Assembly: GCF_002043005.1 (NCBI RefSeq)
Contig: NZ_CP020330.1
Span: 2,622,001 to 2,686,000 of the forward strand
Source: Martelella mediterranea DSM 17316
GTDB taxonomy: Bacteria; Pseudomonadota; Alphaproteobacteria; Rhizobiales; Rhizobiaceae
Reading direction: 5' to 3'
DNA: 64,000 bases
Below, piece by piece: positions 57,867-64,000 of the stretch. A model generated the notes under the pieces. The model had not been told where the DNA came from. It made no database searches and saw nothing but the letters and a program-made list of their open reading frames with translations. The number at the start of each line of letters is the position of its first letter. Position 1 is the stretch's first letter. The position numbers and the translations under genes were made by a program.

Positions 57867-57904
57867 AGGCGGATCGCGCGCATTTGCGGCGGTCCGCCTT
57901 TTCA
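57867..57904 (+). terminator. Rho-independent terminator after lpxC
   Basis: Arms AGGCGGA (57867) and TCCGCCT (57893), with further GC pairing inside, followed by TTTTC on the plus strand. It lies 28 bases past the lpxC stop codon. Confidence 0.82.
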
Positions 57905-58086
57905 TTTGCTGGCTCTGTCGGCTCGGGTCGCTTCCAGCCTTTCGGAGTGCTTAAGGATGCGTTATTGAAGCGCCATTAATTTGTGCGTTTTTCGCGCGCC
58001 TGCGATTGCTCTTGGCAGCGGGATATGCGTAAAACGTCGGTTGAAACAGAAATGCGTCCGCATGACGCGCAACTGGGGCACAAGCA

Positions 58087-58947
58087 ATGTCTGATACTTT
58101 GAGCCGGAAAAGACTGGGAGCGTTTCGCGCAGCGGCGCTGCCGGCGGTCATAATTGTCGGAGCAGGTATCGTTCTTGGCGGCTGCTCCCGGGACAAGGAC
58201 GTCGACATCACGACGCTGCAGTACGAGGCTGATCCGCCCCAGCAGGTTTACGATGAGGCGCTTGCCAACATCAACGCCGGCAAGGTGAGCGAGGCGCTGC
58301 GCAAGTTCAAGGCTGTGCAGGACCAGAACCCGCTTTCCGATTACGCCCGCCAGGCGCTGCTGATGCAGACCTATCTGGAGTATCGCTCGCGCAAATATGA
58401 GGCGGCGGTCAAATCCGGCACCCGCTATGTCCAGCTTTATCCGAACTCGCAGGATGCCGCCTACGCGCAATATCTGATCGGCCTTGCCTATTCGAAGGAA
58501 ATCGTCGACGTCACCCAGGACCAGACGGCGGCCGAGCAGACGATCGTCGCGATGCAGAAGGTGATCGACAACTATCCCGACTCCGATTACGCTGGCGACG
58601 CGCGCGCCAAGATCCGCTATGCCCGCGACCAGCTCGCCGGCAAGGACATGCAGGTCGGTCGTTACTATCTCGAGCGCAAGGACTATGTCGCCGCGATCTC
58701 CCGCTTCAACCAGGTGGTTGACGAGTATTCGGACACCAACCAGATCGAGGAAGCGCTGGAACGCCTTGTCGAGGCCTATTACGCCATGGGCGTGGTTTCC
58801 GAGGCGCAGAACGCGGCCTGGGTGCTGGGTCATAACTATCCCGACAGCCCGTGGTATGCGCGCGCCTACAAGCTCCTGAGTTCCAAGGGGCTCGAACCGA
58901 AATCGGCCGGCCGGGGCTCCGCTGTTTCGGACGCCACGCCGAGCTAA
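58087..58947 (+). CDS. bamD: Outer membrane protein assembly lipoprotein BamD
   Basis: A 286-residue lipoprotein of the BAM complex, which inserts beta-barrel proteins such as the two autotransporters in this window. The signal region ends with the lipobox LGGC (near residue 36). The mature part has tetratricopeptide-like repeats: VYDEALANINAGKVSEALRK near residue 56, YARQALLMQTYLEYRSRKYE near residue 88, and DYVAAISRFNQVVDEYSDT near residue 200. The family is also called ComL. It ends 29 bases before recN. Confidence 0.96.
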   Translation: MSDTLSRKRLGAFRAAALPAVIIVGAGIVLGGCSRDKDVDITTLQYEADPPQQVYDEALANINAGKVSEALRKFKAVQDQNPLSDYARQALLMQTYLEYRSRKYEAAVKSGTRYVQLYPNSQDAAYAQYLIGLAYSKEIVDVTQDQTAAEQTIVAMQKVIDNYPDSDYAGDARAKIRYARDQLAGKDMQVGRYYLERKDYVAAISRFNQVVDEYSDTNQIEEALERLVEAYYAMGVVSEAQNAAWVLGHNYPDSPWYARAYKLLSSKGLEPKSAGRGSAVSDATPS

Positions 58948-58976
58948 AACGGCGCATCCGCCAGGTCGCGAAAAAC

Positions 58977-60644
58977 ATGCTTGTCCAGCTTTCCATTCGG
59001 GACATCGTTTTGATCGAGCGGCTGGAGCTTGACCTCGGCGCGGGTCTTTCGGTGTTGACCGGTGAGACCGGCGCGGGAAAATCCATTCTGCTCGACAGTC
59101 TTTCGCTCGCGCTCGGCGCGCGCGGCGATGGCGCCTTGGTGCGTCACGGGCAGGATTCGGGACAGGTAATCGCCGTTTTCGACGTGCCGATGGATCATCC
59201 GGCGCGGCTTCATCTGCGCGAAAACGATCTCGATGACGATGGCGACCTGATCTTTCGGCGGATGCAATCCGCCGATGGCCGGACCCGCGCCTTCATCAAC
59301 GACCAGTCGGTGAGCGTGCAGATGATGCGCCAGGCCGGGCGGTTGCTCGTCGAAATCCACGGACAGCATGACGAGCGCGCGCTGATCGACACCGATGGCC
59401 ATCGCCTTCTGCTCGATGCCTTCGGCGGGCTGACGGCTGAAGCGGAGACCGTAGCGGGCCTTTATCGCGGCTGGCGCGATGCGGAGCGCAAGCTGAAACA
59501 GCACCGCGCCCATATCGAGGCGGCGATGCGCGAGGCGGATTACCTGCGCGCCTCCGTGGACGAGCTTCAGGAGCTTTCGCCGGTTGACGGTGAAGAGGAC
59601 GAACTGGCCGAAAAGCGCGCGACCATGATGAAATCCGAGCGGATCGCGGGCGATATCGCCGAGGCGCTGGAATTCCTGAACGGCAATGCCTCGCCGGTTC
59701 CGATGATCGCCTCGCTGGTGCGCCGGCTGGAGCGCAAATCGCACGAGGCGCCGGGCCTGCTGGAAGAGACGGTCGAACTGCTGGACGCAGCGCTTGAAAA
59801 GCTCTCAAGCGCGCAGATGGAGGTTGAGACGGCCCTGAACCGCGCGGCCTTCGACCCCAAGGAACTGGAGCGCACCGAGGAGCGGCTGTTTGCGCTGCGC
59901 GGTGCAGCGCGCAAATATAATGTGCCCGTAACGGAATTGCCGGCGCTGGCCGAGCGCATGGTCGCCGCTCTCGACGAACTCGACGCCGGCGAGGCGAAGC
60001 TTGCGGCGCTGACCGAGGCCGTGACGGTCGCCGAAGCCGCCTATTTCGCGGCCGCTCGGGCGCTTTCATCGCGACGCCAGGTCGCCGGCGAACAGCTGAG
60101 CGCCGCGGTGATGGCGGAGCTGCCGGCGCTGAAGCTGGAGCGGGCGCGGTTCACCGCCGTGGTTACAGCCGATGACGACGCGGCCGGCGCGGAGGGCATC
60201 GACACCGTCTCCTTCGAGGTGCAGACCAATCCCGGCACCAGGGCAGGGCCGATCATGAAGGTCGCCTCCGGCGGCGAGCTCTCGCGTTTCCTGCTGGCGC
60301 TGAAGGTGGCGCTCGCCGACAAGGGGTCCGCTCCGACGCTGGTCTTCGACGAGATCGATACCGGGGTCGGCGGCGCGGTCGCCGACGCCATCGGCCAGCG
60401 CCTGAAGCGGCTTGCCGAGAATGTGCAGGTGCTTTCGGTCACCCACGCGCCGCAGGTGGCGGCGCGCGCCGAGGGGCATTTCCTGATCTCGAAGGGCGAT
60501 CGCGGCAAGGATACCGTCAGCACCCATGTCGAGGTGATCGGTCCCGAGGCCCGCCAGGAGGAAATCGCCCGCATGCTGGCCGGTGCCAAGGTTACGGCCG
60601 AGGCGCGCGCGGCGGCGGCGAAACTGCTGGCCGGTGATGGTTGA
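58977..60644 (+). CDS. recN: DNA repair protein RecN
   Basis: RecN (555 residues) is an SMC-like ATPase acting early in double-strand break repair. Walker A is GETGAGKSILLDSLSLALG near residue 29, signature motif VASGGELSRFLLALK near residue 424, Walker B TLVFDEIDTGVGG near residue 450. A coiled coil lies in the middle (about 150-370). The ATG at 58977 (MLVQLSIRD) is used; the longer frame from 58851 would overlap bamD. The order lpxC-bamD-recN-ligA is typical for the order. Confidence 0.96.
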   Translation: MLVQLSIRDIVLIERLELDLGAGLSVLTGETGAGKSILLDSLSLALGARGDGALVRHGQDSGQVIAVFDVPMDHPARLHLRENDLDDDGDLIFRRMQSADGRTRAFINDQSVSVQMMRQAGRLLVEIHGQHDERALIDTDGHRLLLDAFGGLTAEAETVAGLYRGWRDAERKLKQHRAHIEAAMREADYLRASVDELQELSPVDGEEDELAEKRATMMKSERIAGDIAEALEFLNGNASPVPMIASLVRRLERKSHEAPGLLEETVELLDAALEKLSSAQMEVETALNRAAFDPKELERTEERLFALRGAARKYNVPVTELPALAERMVAALDELDAGEAKLAALTEAVTVAEAAYFAAARALSSRRQVAGEQLSAAVMAELPALKLERARFTAVVTADDDAAGAEGIDTVSFEVQTNPGTRAGPIMKVASGGELSRFLLALKVALADKGSAPTLVFDEIDTGVGGAVADAIGQRLKRLAENVQVLSVTHAPQVAARAEGHFLISKGDRGKDTVSTHVEVIGPEARQEEIARMLAGAKVTAEARAAAAKLLAGDG

Positions 60645-60791
60645 TCGGCAATTGCTGATATAAGCTGAGGACGAACCCGCAATTGCTCCCGCCGATCTCC
60701 CTTTGACAGGGCGATTGGAGGGCGGGGCGTTGACGGACAGAACAGCCGCCTCCATTTTCCGGTGGCGCAGGAATCAAGGGGACCGCCGCCG

Positions 60792-62234
60792 ATGGAGACT
60801 TTTCTGGAACATTACTGGCCGCACATCCTGGCGGCGATTTCGTTCCTCCTCGGCGCGACGGCGGCGATCCATGCCGCGATGACCAAGGATGAGGTGCGCG
60901 CGGCGATCGGCTGGGTTGGCGTCATCATGCTGTCGCCGCTTCTGGGCGCTGCGATCTATGCGGTTGCCGGCATCAACCGGATGCGCCGGGCGTCGATCCT
61001 CGACCGGCGCGGCAGCATTCCGGATGCGGTTGCCAACGAGGAGAGGGAACATCATGTCGGACGCGAGGCGATCGTTTCCGCCTTCGGCCCGCGCATGGGG
61101 GCGATGTGGAACCTCGGCAACCGCGTCACGGGCATGCCGGCGACCGATGGCAATGTCATTCATCTGTTGGAGACCGGCGATCTGGCTTATGCCGCCATGC
61201 TGGAGGCGATCGACAAGGCCGAACGCTCGATCCTGATGGAAACCTATATCTTCGATTCCGACCAGATCGGCCGCCGCTTCGTCGACAGTCTCGATGCGGC
61301 GGTCAAGCGCGGCGTCGAGGTGCGGATCCTGGTCGATTCCATCGGCGCGCGCTATTCCCGCCCGCGGATCACATCGCTGCTGCGCGAACGCGGAATCAGG
61401 GTCGCGACCTTCAACGGCGCGGTGCTTTTGAAGATGCGGCTGCCCTATGCCAATCTGCGCACCCATCGCAAGATCATGGTGATCGACGGCGAAACCGTCT
61501 TCGCCGGCGGCATGAACATCCGCGCGGCCTTTACCGGGCCGAATGCCGCCCACGATACCCATTTCATGCTGCGGGGCGCGGCTGCGGGCGATTATTTCAC
61601 CGTGGCGGCCGCCGACTGGTATTTCGAGACCCGCGAAAAGCTCGACGGGCCGGCCTGGAAGGTCTCCGCGCCTGACACCCATGAGGGCGTCATCGCCCGC
61701 GTCGTGCCGTCGGGTCCGGATCGCAATCTCGGCAACAATAACAGCATGATCATCGGCGCGCTTTCGGTGGCGGAAGAGAGCGTGATGATCATGTCGCCCT
61801 ATTTCCTGCCCGACCGCGATCTCCTGTCCGCGCTCTCCACCGCTGCCAAGCGCGGCGTCGCCGTCGATATCATCGTGCCGGGCCAGAACAATCTCGGCCT
61901 TGTCGACAAGGCCATGACGGCGCAGTTCGAGGAGATACTGGAAGGCGGCTGCCGGATCTGGCGCGACAACGGGCCGTTCAACCATTCCAAGCTGATGACG
62001 ATCGACGGTCGCTGGTCCTATCTCGGCTCGTCCAATCTCGATTCGCGCTCGCTGCGGCTGAACTTCGAAACCGATCTCGAAGTCTTCGATACGGGGTTTG
62101 CAACGGAGCTTCACGCGCGCATCAGCGCCGCGCGCGCCAATTCCACCGAGGTGACGATCGCCAAGCTGAAGGAGAGGCCATTCCCCTACCGGCTCCGCGA
62201 CCGGATTTTGTGGCTGGGATTGCCGTATCTCTGA
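60792..62234 (+). CDS. cls: Cardiolipin synthase
   Basis: A 480-residue phospholipase D-family enzyme that condenses phosphatidylglycerol to cardiolipin at the inner membrane. Two N-terminal helices (about 5-30 and 37-55) precede two HKD motifs: THRKIMVIDGETVFAGGMN near residue 223, and NHSKLMTIDGRWSYLGSSN near residue 400. The ATG at 60792 has AAGGGGA upstream. About 150 bases separate it from recN. Together with btaAB it adds to membrane-lipid remodelling genes in the window. Confidence 0.94.
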   Translation: METFLEHYWPHILAAISFLLGATAAIHAAMTKDEVRAAIGWVGVIMLSPLLGAAIYAVAGINRMRRASILDRRGSIPDAVANEEREHHVGREAIVSAFGPRMGAMWNLGNRVTGMPATDGNVIHLLETGDLAYAAMLEAIDKAERSILMETYIFDSDQIGRRFVDSLDAAVKRGVEVRILVDSIGARYSRPRITSLLRERGIRVATFNGAVLLKMRLPYANLRTHRKIMVIDGETVFAGGMNIRAAFTGPNAAHDTHFMLRGAAAGDYFTVAAADWYFETREKLDGPAWKVSAPDTHEGVIARVVPSGPDRNLGNNNSMIIGALSVAEESVMIMSPYFLPDRDLLSALSTAAKRGVAVDIIVPGQNNLGLVDKAMTAQFEEILEGGCRIWRDNGPFNHSKLMTIDGRWSYLGSSNLDSRSLRLNFETDLEVFDTGFATELHARISAARANSTEVTIAKLKERPFPYRLRDRILWLGLPYL

Positions 62235-62274
62235 AAACACCCCATATTCATGTTTATTGAATTGCGTGTGAAAC

Positions 62275-63111
62275 ATGATCCCGATCAAATCTCCACTCGC
62301 CAATGCCGTGTTGCGCTCCTTCCGTGAGAACGGAAAGCGTCCGGATTCGGTCGTGCCGATGGCAGGCGAGGGGCTCAGGGTCGCGACCTATAACGTGCAT
62401 AAATGTGTCGGCACCGACGGCCGTTTCGATCCCGACCGCACCTTTGAGGTGATCCGCGAGATCGGCGCCGACCTGATTGCACTTCAGGAGGCCGACACCC
62501 GTTTCGGCGAGCGCACCGGGCTTTTGGATCTCAAGCGCATCGAGGATGAAACCGGCCTGGTCGCCGTGCCGGCGGAGGCAAGCGTTCGCGCCCATGGCTG
62601 GCACGGCAACGTTCTCCTGTTCCGCGACGGCGCGGTGCGCGATATCCACCGCGAGAAACTGCCGGGGCTGGAACCTCGCGGCGCGTTGTTAACCGATATC
62701 GAACTCAGGAGCGGCATACACTTGCGTGTTGTTGCCGTGCATCTCGGCCTGTTCCGCGCCTCGCGCCGCCAGCAGGCCGATCACATTATCGGCCTTCTCG
62801 GAAACCGCGAGGAGAGCCCGACGCTGATCATGGGCGACATGAACGAGTGGCGGCTGGGCAATGGCTCGGCGCTGCGGCGGTTCGAGGACAGTTTCGGCGC
62901 GCTGCCGCCGCCCAAGGCGAGCTTTCCCGCCCGCTGGCCGGTGCTGGCGCTCGACCGCATCATCGCCAATCGCGACGATCTGGTCGCCGACCTGGCGGCC
63001 CATGATTCGCTCTTGGCCCGGGTCGCCTCCGACCATCTGCCGCTGACGGCGTTGCTTGATACGGCGGCGTTGAGCGGCGAGACGACTGAGACGGCACGGG
63101 CTTCGGGGTGA
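62275..63111 (+). CDS. Endonuclease/exonuclease/phosphatase family protein
   Basis: A 278-residue protein with the EEP fold: ATYNVHKCVGTDGRFDPD near residue 35, the catalytic E in GADLIALQEADTR near residue 64, LRVVAVHLGLFRASRRQQA near residue 145, MGDMNEWR near residue 185, and a final SDHLPLTALL near residue 248. The fold hydrolyses phosphodiesters or phospholipid head groups; which one is unknown. It lies 40 bases past the cardiolipin synthase gene, a common pairing, so a phospholipid or phosphoester substrate is plausible. No signal peptide is visible. Confidence 0.88.
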   Translation: MIPIKSPLANAVLRSFRENGKRPDSVVPMAGEGLRVATYNVHKCVGTDGRFDPDRTFEVIREIGADLIALQEADTRFGERTGLLDLKRIEDETGLVAVPAEASVRAHGWHGNVLLFRDGAVRDIHREKLPGLEPRGALLTDIELRSGIHLRVVAVHLGLFRASRRQQADHIIGLLGNREESPTLIMGDMNEWRLGNGSALRRFEDSFGALPPPKASFPARWPVLALDRIIANRDDLVADLAAHDSLLARVASDHLPLTALLDTAALSGETTETARASG

Positions 63112-63140
63112 ATGAACGTGCAGCCTGTTTCTGGAGTCAT

Positions 63141-63209
63141 CCTCGGGCTTGACCCGAGGATCCAGGCCACACGGCGAAAGCTGCCTTGACCCTCGGGTCA
63201 AGCCCGAGG
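63141..63209. repeat. Palindromic repeat pair upstream of ligA
   Basis: Two copies of a 19-base unit, CCTCGGGCTTGACCCGAGG (63141-63159) and its complement (63191-63209), face each other; each unit is itself nearly palindromic. Such a unit is common in intergenic DNA of Rhizobiales. It lies in the 240-base gap before ligA. Confidence 0.7.
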
Positions 63210-63349
63210 GCGACGCGCCGAAACGCGTTATGAAACAGAATGGAACGCTGCGGCGCGCGCGGCGCTGCTCTGGCCAATGAAGTCACAACCCGCTTCCATT
63301 TCGCGCCGAACCGCTCTAATTCAGCGGGGGAGCCGCGAAGGAGTGTGAC

Positions 63350-64000
63350 ATGGCGAAGAAACCGGTCGAGGAACTGTCCCGCGATGAAGCCGAGGCGGAG
63401 CTTGCGCATCTGGCCGCGGAAATCGCCCGTCATGACGTTGCCTATCACGGCAAGGACGCGCCGGAGATCACCGACGCCGAATATGACGCGCTGAAGCAGC
63501 GCAATGATGCGCTGGAAGCGCGGTTTCCCGACCTCATTCGCGCCGACAGCCCGTCGCGCCGGGTCGGATCGACGCCGTCGGAGGCGTTTGCGCCGGTGGT
63601 GCATGCCGTGCCGATGCTCTCGCTCGGCAATGTGTTTTCCGATGAGGACGTGCAGGATTTCATCGCCTCGGTCTATCGCTTTCTGGGGCAGATGCCGGAT
63701 GGCTCGATCGCCTTTACCGCCGAACCCAAGATCGACGGGCTGTCGATGTCGCTGCGCTATGAGGACGGCGTGTTGGTCTCCGGCGCCACCCGCGGCGATG
63801 GCGCGACCGGCGAAAATGTCACCGCCAATGTCCGCACCATTAGCGAGATCCCGAACCGGTTGCCGAAGGGCGCGCCGGCGGTGGTCGAGGTGCGCGGCGA
63901 GATCTACATGGCCAAGAGCGATTTTGCCGCGCTCAACGCCGCGCTCGCGGAAGAAGGCAAGCCCACCTATGTGAACCCGCGCAACACCGCCTCCGGCTCG
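63350..64000 (+). CDS. ligA: NAD-dependent DNA ligase, N-terminal part
   Basis: The start of ligA; it runs off the window end after 217 codons. LigA seals nicks in replication and repair using NAD. The Ia domain ([36 protein letters not shown]) binds NMN, and the adenylation domain holds the catalytic lysine in [14 protein letters not shown] near residue 122. Further motifs are [18 protein letters not shown] and VEVRGEIYM. The ATG at 63350 is preceded by GAAGGAG. The recN-ligA order is typical. Confidence 0.96.
   Translation, partial: MAKKPVEELSRDEAEAELAHLAAEIARHDVAYHGKDAPEITDAEYDALKQRNDALEARFPDLIRADSPSRRVGSTPSEAFAPVVHAVPMLSLGNVFSDEDVQDFIASVYRFLGQMPDGSIAFTAEPKIDGLSMSLRYEDGVLVSGATRGDGATGENVTANVRTISEIPNRLPKGAPAVVEVRGEIYMAKSDFAALNAALAEEGKPTYVNPRNTASGS

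Overview
The window is high-GC chromosomal DNA from an alphaproteobacterium of the Rhizobiales. Support comes from the gene orders accC-accB-aroQ, rne-amiC-mrcA-prfB and mraZ to ftsZ-lpxC-bamD-recN, a complex I NDUFA12-like subunit, a DUF2155 protein, PPi-dependent phosphofructokinase, betaine-lipid genes, and RIME-like palindromic repeats. A marine rhizobial relative such as Martelella is possible, but the sequence alone does not fix the genus.

Layout. 1-8117: tail of gatB, two GNAT acetyltransferases, NDUFA12-like and DUF2155 proteins, then on the minus strand aat, accC, accB, aroQ and a DsbA-like oxidoreductase, followed by a divergent aminotransferase. 8118-18649: a RIME-like repeat, ribonuclease E, and the wall and translation genes amiC, mrcA, prfB (with an intact +1 programmed frameshift) and a lytic transglycosylase. 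18752-22640 (minus): btaB and btaA for the phosphorus-free betaine lipid DGTS, a small membrane protein, and pfp.

22521-33593 is the most unusual region. Two large autotransporters lie in tandem on the minus strand. Between them is a hybrid scar: a decayed 3' piece of ftsH fused to a 5' piece of pfp. The intact pfp and ftsH flank the pair on the outside. This is the signature of a tandem duplication of about 5 kb with breakpoints inside pfp and ftsH. The C-terminal barrels and downstream DNA of the two copies are almost identical, while the passenger domains are strongly diverged.

33831-36890: a TerB/J-domain co-chaperone, a small exported protein, an FAD oxidoreductase and the RNase P RNA. 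37024-56616: the division and cell-wall cluster mraZ-rsmH-ftsL-ftsI-murE-murF-mraY-murD-ftsW-murG-murC-[IS]-ddl-ftsQ-ftsA-ftsZ, with a four-repeat MraZ operator in front. murB, usually between murC and ddl in rhizobia, is absent. Its place holds an ISAs1-family element inserted in a RIME-like repeat with a 9-bp target duplication, plus a spacer with a CtrA-like site. 56901-64000: lpxC, bamD, recN, cardiolipin synthase, an endonuclease/exonuclease/phosphatase protein, and the start of ligA.

Most genes act in envelope construction: peptidoglycan precursors and polymerisation, septation, lipid A, outer-membrane protein assembly, membrane lipids and surface adhesins. No tRNA gene, CRISPR array or prophage was recognised.
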